Translations under genes and position numbers: made by a program
The notes under the pieces: model-generated
What the model was told of the DNA's origin: nothing
Database searches by the model: none
The model's input: the letters and a program-made list of their open reading frames with translations, nothing else
Shown here: piece after piece, positions 17,803 to 29,085 of the stretch
How positions within the stretch are numbered: the stretch's first letter is position 1
Layout of the letters: every line of letters starts with the position of its first letter
Assembly: GCF_003570705.1 (NCBI RefSeq)
Contig: NZ_QWVT01000021.1
Span: forward strand, 1 to 64,000
Length of the DNA: 64,000 nucleotides
DNA from: Mesobacillus zeae
Lineage (GTDB): Bacteria; Bacillota; Bacilli; Bacillales; Cytobacillaceae
Direction: 5' to 3'

Positions 17803-19395
17803 CTATTTTTTCATTTCAACGTTCGACAATAGATCAGACCCAGTTGGATGTGCCTTGTAACCCGTGATTTCTGCCTTTCCAGCAAGCGCAGGCTTGGAGT
17901 GCACAAGCGGAACCCATGGAGCATCGTCTTTGATGATTTCCTGTGCTTCCTTATACAGCTTTTCCCGCTCCCCCTGGTCATTTGTGGACTGGGCTTTTGT
18001 AAACAGCTCATGGACTTTCGGGTTCTTGTAATACGCGTAGTTATTGCTGCCGATGCTGTCCTCATCAAGCAGAACATACAGGAAGTTGTCGGCATCCCCG
18101 TTGTCTCCTGTCCATCCTAGAAGAAATGCGTCCGCTTCCCCTTTCCTTGCTTTTTCAAGATATGTCGGCCATTCGAAGCTAACAATCTTGGATTTCACCC
18201 CAACTTTTTCAAAATTGGCCTGGATGGCCTCAGCCACTTTTTTACCGTCAGGCATGTACGGCCTGGCAACAGGCATCGCCCAAAGCTCGATTTCAAAACC
18301 ATCTTCGTAGCCAGCTTCTTTTAAGAGCTGCTTTGCTTTCTCAGGGTCATACTCGTAGTCTTTAACAGCATCATTGTATCCGGCGACTGTTTTAGGCATC
18401 GGATTCACGGCTGGCTCTGCTGCACCCGCATAGAACGCATCAACCAGCGCCTTTTTGTCAACAGCATAGTTTAATGCCTGGCGCACTTTCTTGTCTTTCA
18501 GAGGCCCGCGCTCATTATTCAGCCCCAGGTAAGCGACATTTAGAGACGGACGGAAGAATGTCTGCAGTTTGTCGTTCTTTTCAATGCTTTTAACATCACT
18601 GAAGTTGACACCGTCAATTAAATCTACTTCACCTGTATTTAACGCATTCAGGCGTGCAGAGTTTTCTGGAATGACACGGAAGATAACCGAATCAAGCTTC
18701 GGCAGGCCTTTTTTCCAGTAGTTTTCATTCTTTACAATCGTAACTTTATCGTTCCGCTTCCACTCCTTGAATTTGAAGGGGCCGGTTCCGACTGGGTTTT
18801 CCGTAAATTTACCGCCATGCTTCTCGACAGCAGCAGGGCTGGCGATTGCAAATGGAGACATTGCAAGATTTTTATAGAATGGGGCAAGCACACGGTTCAG
18901 CGTGAATTCGACTGTATGCTCGTCGACTGCCTTTACTTCCTTGATCACATCACCAAATTGAGAATTATAGTAATAAAAGCGTTCTTTGTTTCCTGCTTTC
19001 CAGCGTTCGAAGTTGAAGACAACAGCCTCGGCGTTAAAATCAGTGCCATCGTGGAACTTAACACCTTTGCGAAGCTTCAATGTGTGTTTCAGGCCATCAG
19101 CTGATTCTTCCCATTTTTCGGCAAGACCCGGCTCAATTTCCGTGTCCTGTTCACCAAAGTTGATCAGTGTTTCATACACATTCTCAGTGACTTTAAAAGA
19201 TTCACCCTCGGTTGTAACAGCAGGGTCAAGGGATTCGGAATCACCGCCGCGTGCGAATACAAGCGTTCCTCCCCCAGAACCTCCTTTTTCCCCTTCATTT
19301 TTGGTTCCCCCGGACGACGACTTGCTGCAGCCCGCGATTCCCATCGAAAGGATGAGAATAAGTGCCATCAACTTTAATCCTAATTGCTTTTTCAT
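17803..19395 (-). CDS. Dipeptide-binding lipoprotein (DppA-like)
   Basis: A 530-residue extracellular solute-binding protein, family 5. The signal peptide ends in the lipobox GIAGC (Cys23), giving a membrane-anchored lipoprotein. A Gly/Ser/Lys-rich linker follows. The core includes the family-5 blocks LAEKWEESADG and NPVGTGPFKFKEW. The C-terminal WTGDNGDADNFL resembles the DppA-type motif, so dipeptides are a better guess than oligopeptides. It delivers substrate to the two permeases encoded downstream. The start follows AAAGGGGGAACATA. Confidence 0.88.
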   Translation of the reverse strand: MKKQLGLKLMALILILSMGIAGCSKSSSGGTKNEGEKGGSGGGTLVFARGGDSESLDPAVTTEGESFKVTENVYETLINFGEQDTEIEPGLAEKWEESADGLKHTLKLRKGVKFHDGTDFNAEAVVFNFERWKAGNKERFYYYNSQFGDVIKEVKAVDEHTVEFTLNRVLAPFYKNLAMSPFAIASPAAVEKHGGKFTENPVGTGPFKFKEWKRNDKVTIVKNENYWKKGLPKLDSVIFRVIPENSARLNALNTGEVDLIDGVNFSDVKSIEKNDKLQTFFRPSLNVAYLGLNNERGPLKDKKVRQALNYAVDKKALVDAFYAGAAEPAVNPMPKTVAGYNDAVKDYEYDPEKAKQLLKEAGYEDGFEIELWAMPVARPYMPDGKKVAEAIQANFEKVGVKSKIVSFEWPTYLEKARKGEADAFLLGWTGDNGDADNFLYVLLDEDSIGSNNYAYYKNPKVHELFTKAQSTNDQGEREKLYKEAQEIIKDDAPWVPLVHSKPALAGKAEITGYKAHPTGSDLLSNVEMKK

Positions 19396-19492
19396 TATGT
19401 TCCCCCTTTGTTCTTTTTTAGCTTCCTATCATAGGAGCTCTTGTATATCATCTATGCGGCCATGCTCTCCTGCATTCCTGTTCATGCCCGAA

Positions 19493-20461
19493 TCAGTCAT
19501 AAAGATGGCATGCCGCAAAATGACCTGGTGTAATTTCCTTCAATACAGGCCTCTCCTCCGAACAGATAGCCATGCATTCCCGGCAGCGGGTATGGAATGC
19601 GCATCCCATAGGCGGATTCTCCGGGCTTGGCATATCGCCTGTAAGGAGGACAGGTTCCTTCCTCTGCCCAGGGTCAGGAACTGGAACAGCGCTGAGCAAT
19701 GCCTTTGTGTATGGATGAAGCGGTTCCTCATAAAGCCTGTCAGAGTCTGTGATTTCGACAAGCCTGCCCAGGTACATCACCCCTACCCGGTCGCTGATGT
19801 GCCTTACGACACCAAGATCATGGGCGATGAAGATATAGGTCAATTGAAATTCCTGCTGCAGGTCCTCAAGCAGGTTCAGCACCTGTGACTGGATGGATAC
19901 ATCAAGAGCAGATACAGGTTCATCGGCAATAATCAACTTGGGATTCGTCATCAGGGCACGGGCAATGCCGATTCTCTGCCTCTGTCCCCCGCTGAACTGG
20001 TGAGGGTATCGTTTGGCATGATAAGAGCTGAGCCCTACTACCTCGAGCATCTCCCCGACCCGCTGCTTCCGCTCTGCGCTAGTACCAATTCCATGGACAA
20101 TGAGCGGCTCCTCAAGGATTTGTTCAACTGTATGCCTAGGATTCAGGGAAGCGAAAGGATCCTGGAACACCATTTGCATATCCTTCCTTGTCTCCCTCAT
20201 TTCCTTGCTCCCAAGCCCTACAAGCTCTTTCCCGTCAAAGCGAACGCTTCCCTCTGTCGGTTCGATCAGCCGCATCAGCATCCGCCCAGTTGTTGACTTT
20301 CCGCAGCCGGATTCCCCGACAAGACCGAGCGTTTCACCTTTCTTGACAAAGAAGCTGATATCATCAACCGCTTTCACATCGCCTGTCTTTTTTCCAAAAA
20401 ATCCTCCGTGGAGCGGAAAGTATTTTTTCAGCCCTGCTACTTCCAGCAGTACATCATTCAT
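19493..20461 (-). CDS. Peptide ABC transporter ATPase (DppF/OppF-like)
   Basis: A 322-residue ATPase with Walker [14 protein letters not shown], signature [13 protein letters not shown], Walker B LIIADEPVSALD and the H-loop FIAHD. The C-terminal oligopeptide-transporter extension contains cysteines in CAFHTRCREC and ...AACHLYD, as in Opp/Dpp ATPases that bind a 4Fe-4S cluster. Its start overlaps the stop of the preceding ATPase gene by 8 nt, so the two are coupled and probably heterodimerise. Confidence 0.9.
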   Translation of the reverse strand: MNDVLLEVAGLKKYFPLHGGFFGKKTGDVKAVDDISFFVKKGETLGLVGESGCGKSTTGRMLMRLIEPTEGSVRFDGKELVGLGSKEMRETRKDMQMVFQDPFASLNPRHTVEQILEEPLIVHGIGTSAERKQRVGEMLEVVGLSSYHAKRYPHQFSGGQRQRIGIARALMTNPKLIIADEPVSALDVSIQSQVLNLLEDLQQEFQLTYIFIAHDLGVVRHISDRVGVMYLGRLVEITDSDRLYEEPLHPYTKALLSAVPVPDPGQRKEPVLLTGDMPSPENPPMGCAFHTRCRECMAICSEERPVLKEITPGHFAACHLYD

Positions 20462-21446
20462 GACTCATCCCTCCCGGTTCGTGCAAAAAACAGCGTACAT
20501 GATGATTTTCTCCTTTTCGATAAAGCTCCGGGTTGTCTGTCAGGCATTTTTCAACAGCACGTTCGCATCTTGCTGCAAACCTGCAGCCAACCGTAATGGT
20601 CCCTGGCCTTGGGACATTACCCGGGATGGAATACAACCTTCCTTTTTTTCCCCTAATATCCGGAAGTGATTTCAGAAGCCCGATCGTATACGGATGTCCC
20701 GGATTGTTAAAGATATCTTCCACCGTTCCCTCTTCCACTACTTTGCCTGCATACATGACAATCACCCGCTGGCAAACCTCGGCAACCACACCAAGGTCAT
20801 GGGTGATCATGATGATTGCGGTATCGAGCTTTTCATTCAAATCTTTCATGAGTGAAAGGATTTGCGCCTGGATAGTAACATCAAGGGCAGTGGTAGGTTC
20901 GTCTGCAATCAGTACCTTTGGATGACAGGAAAGCGCCATGGCAATCATGACCCTCTGCCTCATCCCGCCTGAAAGCTGGTGGGGATACTCCTTCATGATT
21001 TTCTCCACCCTCGGAAGTCCAACCAGTTTGAGCATTTCTGCAGCCTGCTGCCGTGCAGATCTTTTATCGAGTTTCTTATGTATCAAGAGGGCTTCGACAA
21101 GCTGGTCTCCAATCGTGAACAGCGGGTTAAGCGAGGTCATTGGTTCCTGGAAAATCATCGCAATGTCATTGCCTCTAATTTTCCTCATTCTTTTTTCTGC
21201 CGCTGTCACCAAATTCTCGCCGTTGAGCAAGATTTCCCCTCCGACAATTTTTCCAGGCGGCTGAGGAATCAGCTTCATAATTGAAAGGGATGTCACACTT
21301 TTACCGCATCCCGATTCCCCAACGATACCGAGGATTTCTCCCTTATTAACAGAAAAACTGACATCATCGACAGCAGGTATTTCTCCGCCATCCGCCAAAA
21401 AAGAGGTCTTAAGCTGTTTAACATCCAAAACTGGGGTATTAGCCAC
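20454..21446 (-). CDS. Peptide ABC transporter ATPase (DppD/OppD-like)
   Basis: A 330-residue ATPase and the first gene of the dipeptide operon. Walker A is [13 protein letters not shown], the signature is [13 protein letters not shown], Walker B is [11 protein letters not shown] and the H-loop is MITHD. The C-terminal [14 protein letters not shown] matches the Opp/Dpp extension. I chose the GTG start at 21446 because AAAGGAG lies 7 nt upstream. A longer frame starting at 21497 adds residues with no homology. A 3' terminator of ygaD separates it from the preceding gene. Confidence 0.9.
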   Translation of the reverse strand: MANTPVLDVKQLKTSFLADGGEIPAVDDVSFSVNKGEILGIVGESGCGKSVTSLSIMKLIPQPPGKIVGGEILLNGENLVTAAEKRMRKIRGNDIAMIFQEPMTSLNPLFTIGDQLVEALLIHKKLDKRSARQQAAEMLKLVGLPRVEKIMKEYPHQLSGGMRQRVMIAMALSCHPKVLIADEPTTALDVTIQAQILSLMKDLNEKLDTAIIMITHDLGVVAEVCQRVIVMYAGKVVEEGTVEDIFNNPGHPYTIGLLKSLPDIRGKKGRLYSIPGNVPRPGTITVGCRFAARCERAVEKCLTDNPELYRKGENHHVRCFLHEPGGMSHE

Positions 21447-21575
21447 TCTCTGACTCCTTTCTATGCTTACATAAACTGGGACAATGTTCTTTTTCATTTT
21501 AATGCAAAGGAAAGCAAGAGTCTACATATTTTTCTGATTATTTTAAATGTTTAAAATAGTATTCTGGCAAAATAA

Positions 21576-21616
21576 AAGAGCCAAAGCATTGTTTCGCTTT
21601 GGCTCTTGCTTGTTAT
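21576..21616 (-). terminator. Terminator after ygaD
   Basis: On the minus strand AGAGCCAAAGC-GAAACAAT-GCTTTGGCTCT is followed by TTTATTTT. Confidence 0.82.
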
Positions 21617-21634
21617 AAAGATAGTGCAGTTTTA

Positions 21635-21651
21635 CGGGCGCTTTCGCTTTT
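21635..21651 (-). repeat. Solo end motif of dispersed repeat family 1
   Basis: AAAAGCGAAAGCGCCCG on the minus strand begins directly after the ygaD stop codon (TAG-AAAAGCG). It is the same end motif that bounds copies A and B, but without the body of the element. Confidence 0.7.
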
Positions 21652-23400
21652 CTATGATTCGAGTTGCTGGACTTGGAAGAGGCTGTAGTAGCCGCCTTTT
21701 TGGGCCATTAATTGTTCATGAGTTCCCACTTCGGAAATTTCGCCGTGCTCAAGGAGGACAATCCTGTCCGCATGGGTAATGGTGGATAGGCGGTGGGCAA
21801 CGATAAAGGTTGTCCTGTCCTTTGCCAGTGTTTCCAGGGCTTCCTGGATTTGATGCTCACTTTCAAGGTCAAGGGCCGATGTCGCTTCATCGAGAATCAA
21901 GATAGGAGGATTCTTTAAAAATACTCTCGCGATCGCGATCCGTTGGCGCTGTCCCCCCGAAAGCCTGACACCTCTTTCGCCAACTTTAGTCTCATATCCT
22001 TCCGGAAGCGACAAAATAAAGTCATGGGCATTGGCCGCCTTTGCCGCTTCAATTACTTCCTCATCGGTTGCTTCCGGTTTTCCGAGCAAAATGTTCGTTC
22101 TAACCGATTCGCTGAAGAGAATGTTATCCTGCAGCACCATCCCGATTTTATTGCGGAGCGAGTGGACTTTAAGTGTCCTGATATCTTTCCCGTCCAACAT
22201 GATCCTGCCGTCAGAAACGTCATAAAAACGGGGTATCAGGCTGACAAAAGAAGATTTCCCGCCGCCACTCATGCCGACAAGCGCCGTTGTCTCGCCGCGG
22301 TGCACATCGATGCTAATATTCTTCAGTACCGGCTGCTCCTCTTCAGAGTAGGCAAAACTGACATTGTCAAAAGTGACGTTTCCATTGAAACCCTTTAGTT
22401 CAACAGCATTGGGAGCGTCTTCGATATCGTATTTTTCATCCATGAATTCAAATACCCTGTCCATCGATGCAATTGACTGTGTGATTGTCGTCGATGAATT
22501 GACAATCCTCCGAAGCGGATTGTATAGCTTGTCAATATAGGCGATGAACGCCATCATTGTCCCGATGGTCAAGTTTCCAAGAACGACCTCGTAGGCAGAA
22601 TAGCCAATGACAATCAGCGGTGCCACATCTGTAATTGTATTGACTACCGCAAATGCTTTGGCGTTCCAGCTTGTATGGTCCAACGCTTTTTTTAAAAAAT
22701 TGCTATTTTGTTTGTCAAAACGTTCCTGTTCATATTCTTCTATGGCAAAGCTTTTGATGACTGGCATTCCCGCTACACGTTCGTGCAAATAGCTTTGGAC
22801 TTCGGCAAGTGCCTGGGAACGTACTCGTGTCAGCCTGCGAAGATTTCCAAAGAAATAGCGGATGGAAAAAGCATAAAAAGGAAACAGTACGAGAGATACA
22901 ATAGTCAGTTTGACATTCATCGTAAACATGATTGCTATTGCAATGAGGATGGTTGCCGCATCGAGCCAAAGGTTCATCAAGCCTGTTATCACAAAAGACT
23001 TCGTCTGCTCGACATCGTTTATCACTCTGGAAATGACTTCCCCGGCCCTTGTCTTCGCATAATACTTGAAACTGAGCTTTTGCAGATGGGTAAAAAGTTC
23101 ATCCCTTATATCGTACAAAATCTTGCTCGATGTCCATTGCGCGAAATACTGGCGATAATATTCGATTGGCGGGCGGAGTACCACAAAAATGATAATCATG
23201 ATTCCCATTACCATAACCAGATGGTCTATTTTTTCCGGTTGGGTCATCCCAGCGTTCCCGATCACGTCATCAACAACATATTTGATTAACAGCGGGATCA
23301 TCAGTGGAATCGCAAATTTGAGAATCCCAATGAGGACCGTACCGAAAATTTGCCATTTGTAGGGTTTGACGAACTTAAGATATCTATATATGCTACCCAA
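21652..23400 (-). CDS. ygaD: ABC transporter, fused permease/ATPase (YgaD-like)
   Basis: A 582-residue half-transporter of the MsbA/LmrA type, expected to homodimerise as a multidrug or lipid exporter. It has six N-terminal helices in an ABC transmembrane domain (about residues 15-310). The NBD follows with Walker [12 protein letters not shown], signature [13 protein letters not shown], Walker [13 protein letters not shown] and the H-loop IVAHR. The TTG start is supported by AGGAG 6 nt upstream. The position next to ntdP matches B. subtilis ygaD. Confidence 0.9.
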   Translation of the reverse strand: MGSIYRYLKFVKPYKWQIFGTVLIGILKFAIPLMIPLLIKYVVDDVIGNAGMTQPEKIDHLVMVMGIMIIIFVVLRPPIEYYRQYFAQWTSSKILYDIRDELFTHLQKLSFKYYAKTRAGEVISRVINDVEQTKSFVITGLMNLWLDAATILIAIAIMFTMNVKLTIVSLVLFPFYAFSIRYFFGNLRRLTRVRSQALAEVQSYLHERVAGMPVIKSFAIEEYEQERFDKQNSNFLKKALDHTSWNAKAFAVVNTITDVAPLIVIGYSAYEVVLGNLTIGTMMAFIAYIDKLYNPLRRIVNSSTTITQSIASMDRVFEFMDEKYDIEDAPNAVELKGFNGNVTFDNVSFAYSEEEQPVLKNISIDVHRGETTALVGMSGGGKSSFVSLIPRFYDVSDGRIMLDGKDIRTLKVHSLRNKIGMVLQDNILFSESVRTNILLGKPEATDEEVIEAAKAANAHDFILSLPEGYETKVGERGVRLSGGQRQRIAIARVFLKNPPILILDEATSALDLESEHQIQEALETLAKDRTTFIVAHRLSTITHADRIVLLEHGEISEVGTHEQLMAQKGGYYSLFQVQQLES

Positions 23401-23441
23401 AACACTCTCCTCTTTTCCCTGGCCGGCAGCATGCCAGCCAA

Positions 23442-23474
23442 ATAAAAACCTGTTGAAGCAAATTCAACAGGTAA
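23442..23474 (-). terminator. Terminator after ntdP
   Basis: On the minus strand ACCTGTTGAA-TTTGC-TTCAACAGGT is followed by TTTTTATTT. Confidence 0.85.
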
Positions 23475-23505
23475 CACTGATGCAGAGCATAAAGCATGGC
23501 GGTTT

Positions 23506-24036
23506 TTAGCGCCTGTACGTCAGAAAGCGCTCATACCATGTGTCGATAAAGTCTGGTGCAAACGGACCCTTTCTCTGCCTGATCCAATAAATAAGTTTGT
23601 CGACATTGTATTTAAGGATCTGGTCGATTACTTCGGGATACTGCATTTCTTTGCGATGGCGCTCATATTCATCCTCATCCAGAAGATTGAAGGTCATATC
23701 AGGAAATATTTTGATATCGAGGTCATAATCAATATATTTCAATGCTTTCCCGTCAAAAATAAAAGGAGAGCTAATATTGCAGTAATAGTAAACTCCATCT
23801 TCCCGAATCATTCCAATCACATTGAACCAGTGCTCGGCATGAAAGTAACAGATTGCAGGTTCACGTGTAATCCAGGTTCTTCCGTCTGACTCTGTAACAA
23901 CAGTCCGGTCGTTCCCGCCAATTACCAGGCTCTGGGTTCCCTTTAGTACGGTTGTTTGCTCCCAAACTCTATGGATGTGCCCATCATGTTTATAGCTATG
24001 TATTTGTAATGATTCACCTTCAACGGGTGCGCCCAT
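23506..24036 (-). CDS. ntdP: Nucleoside tri-/diphosphate phosphatase NtdP (YgaC, DUF402)
   Basis: A 176-residue DUF402 protein. Characterised members hydrolyse nucleoside tri- and diphosphates. The sequence is nearly co-linear with B. subtilis Yga[46 protein letters not shown] and [11 protein letters not shown] are all present, including the acidic metal-binding residues of the D-Y-D-L-D block. The start is taken at the second ATG (24036), which gives better spacing to AGGGGAG. Single-gene unit with its own terminator. Confidence 0.9.
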   Translation of the reverse strand: MGAPVEGESLQIHSYKHDGHIHRVWEQTTVLKGTQSLVIGGNDRTVVTESDGRTWITREPAICYFHAEHWFNVIGMIREDGVYYYCNISSPFIFDGKALKYIDYDLDIKIFPDMTFNLLDEDEYERHRKEMQYPEVIDQILKYNVDKLIYWIRQRKGPFAPDFIDTWYERFLTYRR

Positions 24037-24232
24037 CATTTCTCCCCTACTTTCCTTTCACAAGCTTTTGCAACCTGTCGTGTTATAGTTATCTCAAAAA
24101 ATTTTTAAACGACAAAAGACAACATTTCCATTTTTTATTATTATAACGGTTCATGAGAGAATTTAAAACAAAAGAGCCGCGTTTTTCGTTAACGAGGCCC
24201 TGTAAAATATGGATATTTTCTGTCCGAGGTAC

Positions 24233-24487
24233 TCAACGGGCCGAAAAGCTTAGCTCCTGATAGGAACGGATTACCTCTTCCGTCTGTTCTTCAAACATCC
24301 TGTGGATATCAGTTAGTTCATCCTTCATCCTGTCAATAACCGCCCTGACTTCCTCAAGCTTTGTCTCCTCCCTTAACGAGACAAGCTCCTCTTCGACCTT
24401 TTGGCAGCGTTCAATTTCTGACTGCAGATAAAGAAGCTTCTCCATTGTCCTCATCTGAACAGAAACCAAGTCATTAAATTGATCCAT
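24233..24487 (-). CDS. ygaB: YgaB-like coiled-coil protein
   Basis: An 84-residue, almost entirely helical protein with heptad-like charged repeats (SEIERCQKVEEELVS onward), probably a coiled coil. It matches the YgaB family in sequence character and in position between ntdP and sspE. The start MDQFNDLVSVQM at 24487 follows GGTGGGG. An upstream extension in the same frame has no homology. Function is unknown. I could not identify a convincing terminator in 24140-24232. Confidence 0.75.
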   Translation of the reverse strand: MDQFNDLVSVQMRTMEKLLYLQSEIERCQKVEEELVSLREETKLEEVRAVIDRMKDELTDIHRMFEEQTEEVIRSYQELSFSAR

Positions 24488-24691
24488 AGTTCCCCACCGC
24501 CTGTAATTTATTTTCACGTTATGTATTTCGTCCTTCTGAGACAAAACCCTTTGACTAGTTCTGTTGACAGGTAGGAACCTTTGTCGAAAGCACGTTAAAG
24601 TCATTACCCATCAATCTGCTGTGGTGGTTGGAGGAGATGGCTTTGGTCGATATATCACTAATGTTAGTCAAAATATGTATTTTCTGGAACC

Positions 24692-24732
24692 ATAAAAAAA
24701 ACGCCCTCCCTAACAAGGGAGAGCGCTGTGGT
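24692..24732 (-). terminator. Terminator after sspE
   Basis: On the minus strand GCGCTCTCCCTTGTTAGGGAGGGCG forms a hairpin followed by TTTTTTTTATGG. Confidence 0.82.
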
Positions 24733-24768
24733 TATGATATTAGCTTCGGCGAAATTATCCAGCAACCG

Positions 24769-24933
24769 TTACTTGTTAGACTCAGCTTTCTGGTTCTGGC
24801 GCTTTACTTCTTGGGCATTAGTTTCGCTTGCGAACTCGGTGCCGAATTGGCCGCCTTGGGAAGCTTGGCTGTTTTGCTGACGTACTTCCTGAGCGTTAGT
24901 GCCGGATTGGGTTTGATTTGGTCTTTTTGCCAT
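24769..24933 (-). CDS. sspE: Gamma-type small acid-soluble spore protein SspE
   Basis: A 54-residue Gln/Asn-rich protein. Gamma-type SASP do not bind DNA but are stored as an amino-acid reserve in the spore. The germination protease recognition sequence TEFASET is present, and the two NAQEV(R/K) segments are the usual internal repeats. This copy has a single protease site, so it is a short form. I start it at the ATG at 24933 behind GGAGGTGATAAC. The frame extends upstream but without homology. The neighbourhood ygaB-sspE-fabL is conserved. Expression by sigma-G is expected for the family. Confidence 0.9.
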   Translation of the reverse strand: MAKRPNQTQSGTNAQEVRQQNSQASQGGQFGTEFASETNAQEVKRQNQKAESNK

Positions 24934-25035
24934 CGTTATCACCTCCACGACTATTAATGTAACCAAGTCGCGGTGATGGTATCCAATCATCCCATTACCA
25001 ATTTTCGGAAGGATCACAAACAGCTTAGACGCTTC

Positions 25036-26098
<1,063 letters not shown>

Positions 26099-26137
26099 CA
26101 AATACACCGGCTGTAAAAAATGAATGCAGAAAGGATG

Positions 26138-26368
26138 ATGGATGTGTATGTAGGCCGCGACTTAACCGAATTGACGATGATGTCCAAGAGCGAATGGAGG
26201 GAAAGCGAGCTTGCTTTCTTCCACCATTCCTTGCAGCAGGTAGTTCCCTATTTAAATGCCGAGGGCCAGTCCCTTCACCGCCAGATTGTTGAAGAAATTG
26301 AAAAACGCGGCGGAATAGGCCGTAACGAGGCCGATTACACCCATGGAACAAAACCAACCTACGATTAA
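26138..26368 (+). CDS. yfhS: YfhS-like small protein
   Basis: A small soluble protein of about 74-82 residues with the conserved segments VGRDLTELT, SEWRESELAFFHH and LHRQIVEEIEKRGG. It matches YfhS, the gene beside mutY in B. subtilis. The start is uncertain. AGAAAGG (26128-26134) would best serve the GTG at 26144, and the ATG at 26138 is also close. The upstream ATG at 26120 has no Shine-Dalgarno. Function is unknown. It is convergent with mutY and shares a bidirectional terminator. Confidence 0.78.
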   Translation: MDVYVGRDLTELTMMSKSEWRESELAFFHHSLQQVVPYLNAEGQSLHRQIVEEIEKRGGIGRNEADYTHGTKPTYD

Positions 26369-26373
26369 AAATG

Positions 26374-26407
26374 AAAAAACGCCGCGATCTTGCTTTACGG
26401 CGTTTTA
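26374..26407. terminator. Bidirectional terminator between yfhS and mutY
   Basis: AAAACGCCG-CGATCTTGCTTTA-CGGCGTTTT is flanked by A/T runs on both sides, so it serves both convergent genes. The mutY stop codon lies inside the hairpin loop. Confidence 0.82.
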
Positions 26408-27501
26408 ATACTGTCCAAATAGAGCTTCAATATTTTTTGGTGCGAAACAGGCATAGCATAATCTTTCAATTCTTCAGGAGACACAAGGCGGTAATGATCC
26501 GATTTCTCAAAGTCTTCCGGAAGCCCGCCAGTAAAAACCAGGATATTCCATATAAGATGTGTAAAAATATGCTGAATTCTTTCCGGCAGCACTGCAACCT
26601 GTATTTCCATTTCATACAGGCCTGAAATATAGTCCTCAAGCTGCCTGCGCTCACCTGGAAATGCCGGGCTTACTTCTGTATTAGGGAATTCCCACAGATT
26701 GGCAAGCAACCCTTCGCCCGGGCGCTTGCAGATTAAAAAACGGCCCTCTTGGTCAACAAGGACAGCTGCTCCCAAATCAACAGCCCTTTGCTTTTTCTTT
26801 TTAGACTTAACTGGAAGCTCCTGCTGGACTCCATCATGGTACGCCTGGCAATATTCATTGACCGGGCAAAGGAGACATGACGGGGAAGTCGGAGTGCATA
26901 TTAACGCTCCAAGCTCCATTAAAGCCTGGTTAAAATACGAAGGATTACTATGGTCAATCAACTCTCTCACTGATGCTTCAAAAATTTTTCTCGCAGCAGG
27001 TTTGGCGATATCCTCTGATATCAGCAAGATCCTTGAAAGGACTCTCATTACATTTCCATCAACTGCAGGCTCGGGCTTCCCATAGGCAATGCTTAAAATT
27101 GCACCAGCGGTGTATGGCCCCACCCCTTTTAACGAGGAAATTTCTTTGGGTGTGTCCGGAACATTCCCGTCATATTTCTCGTTTACTTCACGGACTGCCG
27201 CTTGCAGATTCCGCACCCTTGAATAATAGCCGAGCCCTTCCCATGCTTTCAGCACCTTTTCCTCATCCGCTTCAGCCAGTGCGCGAATCGATGGAAATTG
27301 TTCCATAAAGCGAGTAAAATAAGGGATGACGGTATCAACTCTTGTCTGCTGCAGCATGATTTCCGAAACCCATACCCTGTAAGGGTCACTGTCTTTCCGC
27401 CAAGGCAAATCTCTCTGCTCCTTGGAAAACCAGCCAATTAAATCATCCTGAAAGGCCTTGATATCCATTCCCTTCAAATTTTCCAACTGTTTATTCTTCA
27501 C
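26395..27501 (-). CDS. mutY: A/G-specific adenine glycosylase MutY
   Basis: A 368-residue base-excision repair enzyme that removes adenine mispaired with 8-oxoguanine. The catalytic Glu is in [11 protein letters not shown]. The helix-hairpin-helix [11 protein letters not shown] leads to [11 protein letters not shown] with the catalytic Asp. The 4Fe-4S ligands are C-x6-C-x2-C-x5-C around [13 protein letters not shown]-terminal NUDIX-like 8-oxoG recognition domain follows (about 230-365). The GTG start at 27501 has AGGAG at 6 nt. A frame start at 27516 is possible. It is divergent from yfhP. Confidence 0.94.
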   Translation of the reverse strand: MKNKQLENLKGMDIKAFQDDLIGWFSKEQRDLPWRKDSDPYRVWVSEIMLQQTRVDTVIPYFTRFMEQFPSIRALAEADEEKVLKAWEGLGYYSRVRNLQAAVREVNEKYDGNVPDTPKEISSLKGVGPYTAGAILSIAYGKPEPAVDGNVMRVLSRILLISEDIAKPAARKIFEASVRELIDHSNPSYFNQALMELGALICTPTSPSCLLCPVNEYCQAYHDGVQQELPVKSKKKKQRAVDLGAAVLVDQEGRFLICKRPGEGLLANLWEFPNTEVSPAFPGERRQLEDYISGLYEMEIQVAVLPERIQHIFTHLIWNILVFTGGLPEDFEKSDHYRLVSPEELKDYAMPVSHQKILKLYLDSIKTP

Positions 27502-27656
27502 CTTTTGCTCCTCCATGTGTTAAACATACTGCATATTAGGGAATATAATATTAACGTTATTCCCGCTTTTGTAACTTAACGTAAACCATACTTTTTATAA
27601 TGGCAAGGAATAATACATTCCATTTTTTCATCAATCCCGAAAAGGGGGTTTTCTCA

Positions 27657-28637
27657 TTGGATACCGGAACACATGTCGTAATGGGACTGGCGCTTGGCGG
27701 ACTTGCCACACTTGATCCTGTCGTAGCAAGCGATCCAGCGACAGCCAGCAGCGTCCTTGCCGCCACCATTATTGGCTCACAAATACCTGATATTGATACA
27801 GTCTTAAAACTAAGGAACAATGCTGTTTATATCCGTAACCATAGAGGGGTCACCCACTCGATTCCCGCAGTTATCCTGTGGCCGCTCTTGATTACCGGAT
27901 TGATTTTTCTCTTTTATCAGGACGCAAACATCCTCCACTTGTGGATGTGGACACAAATTGCTGTTTTCTTTCATGTTTTTGTCGACATTTTCAACGCATA
28001 CGGAACGCAGGCCCTGCGGCCGTTTTCATCAAAATGGGTAGCCCTGGGAATCATCAATACGTTTGACCCATTCATATTCGGGCTCCATGTAGCCGGACTT
28101 TTCCTATGGGCTTTTGGCGCCGATCCCGGATTTACGTTCCTGGCTGTTTATGCCGTGCTTTTCTCATACTATATCAACCGGTATATTTATCAGCAGCGAC
28201 TCGTAAAGATTGTCAAAGACATGATTCCAGATGCAACGGAAATTATCGTTGCCCCTACAATGCGATACCACCAGTGGAGAATCGCAGTCATGAACAGGCA
28301 TCAATTTTTTGTCGGAAGGGCCCATCGTGACGAGGTGAATATACTTGACCAGTTTGACCGGGTGCCCGTCCCTGAAACTCCCGTTCTGAAAGCCGCGAGA
28401 AAAGATGAGAACCTGTCAGCATTTTTATCTTTTTCTCCCGTTTATCGCTGGGAAATGGATGATCACACCGACCATTATGAGGTAAGGTTTATCGACCTTC
28501 GCTACCGCAGCAATGGGCACTATCCATTTGTCGCAGTCGTAAACCTTGATAAGGACTTGAAAATAATCAGTTCTTACACCGGCTGGATTTACAGTGAAGA
28601 AAAGCTCCGCAAGAAACTGAATATCCTGCCTAGCTGA
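27657..28637 (+). CDS. yfhP: YfhP-like membrane-bound metal-dependent hydrolase
   Basis: A 326-residue DUF457 (LexA-binding/inner-membrane hydrolase type) protein. The N-terminus has TGTHVVMGLALGG, and the metal-binding motifs SQIPDIDT and NHRGVTHS are present. About four membrane helices follow, then a soluble C-terminal domain. The TTG start at 27657 is chosen because AAGGGGG lies 8 nt upstream. The upstream frame is non-homologous. Its partner and substrate are unknown. Divergent from mutY, as in B. subtilis. Confidence 0.88.
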   Translation: MDTGTHVVMGLALGGLATLDPVVASDPATASSVLAATIIGSQIPDIDTVLKLRNNAVYIRNHRGVTHSIPAVILWPLLITGLIFLFYQDANILHLWMWTQIAVFFHVFVDIFNAYGTQALRPFSSKWVALGIINTFDPFIFGLHVAGLFLWAFGADPGFTFLAVYAVLFSYYINRYIYQQRLVKIVKDMIPDATEIIVAPTMRYHQWRIAVMNRHQFFVGRAHRDEVNILDQFDRVPVPETPVLKAARKDENLSAFLSFSPVYRWEMDDHTDHYEVRFIDLRYRSNGHYPFVAVVNLDKDLKIISSYTGWIYSEEKLRKKLNILPS

Positions 28638-28652
28638 TGATGTTTGCAAGAC

Positions 28653-28685
28653 AGAAAAAACGATGCCGATTGGCATCGCTTTTCT
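28653..28685. terminator. Bidirectional terminator between yfhP and yfhJ
   Basis: CGATGCC-GATT-GGCATCG flanked by AAAAAA on the left and CTTTTCTT on the right serves both convergent genes. Confidence 0.78.
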
Positions 28686-28954
28686 TAATGAAGCTTTTTT
28701 TCATCCTCTTCCAAATAGTGCTTGTACTTAGGATTTTCGGCTACGAATTCATGCAGCTTTTCACCATAATGCTCGATCCACTGGCGGACGACTTTTTCTG
28801 TCATTTCGCTGCCTTGATACTCCCTACCAGCTTTGGCAGAAGTGGTTTCAAAATCATCCCACAACAGTTCCACCCATGTCAGCGCCTGGTTATGAGAGAT
28901 ACTATTGTTTTTCTCCAGCAAAAGATTGGCCAGCCGTTCATGATAGTCGTTCAC
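28685..28954 (-). CDS. yfhJ: YfhJ (WVELL family) protein
   Basis: An 89-residue acidic helical protein with the diagnostic ALTWVELLWDDFE motif (residues about 24-36) of the YfhJ/WVELL family. It starts MNDYHERLANLLLE behind GAGGTGACAAAAA. No function is established. It lies between yfhP and sspK, as in B. subtilis. Confidence 0.87.
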   Translation of the reverse strand: MNDYHERLANLLLEKNNSISHNQALTWVELLWDDFETTSAKAGREYQGSEMTEKVVRQWIEHYGEKLHEFVAENPKYKHYLEEDEKKLH

Positions 28955-29085
28955 TTTTTGTCACCTCATTGGCATTATTTGAGTGCAATGGCTGGTGATA
29001 TTGCTTCTTCAACTTACGGATACTAATACTGGCGTGAATGATTCATCTTCACGTAACTAACTACTACCCGGTCAAGGAGGCAGCC

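Noticed and set aside
18986-19888. A 300-codon open frame on the plus strand
   Set aside because: It is antisense to the dipeptide-binding protein and ATPase genes, has a composition typical of a complement (Ser/Pro-rich), and no ribosome binding site.
24628-24957. A 109-codon plus-strand frame with hydrophobic segments
   Set aside because: It is the complement of sspE and its terminator. sspE has a clear family match and Shine-Dalgarno.
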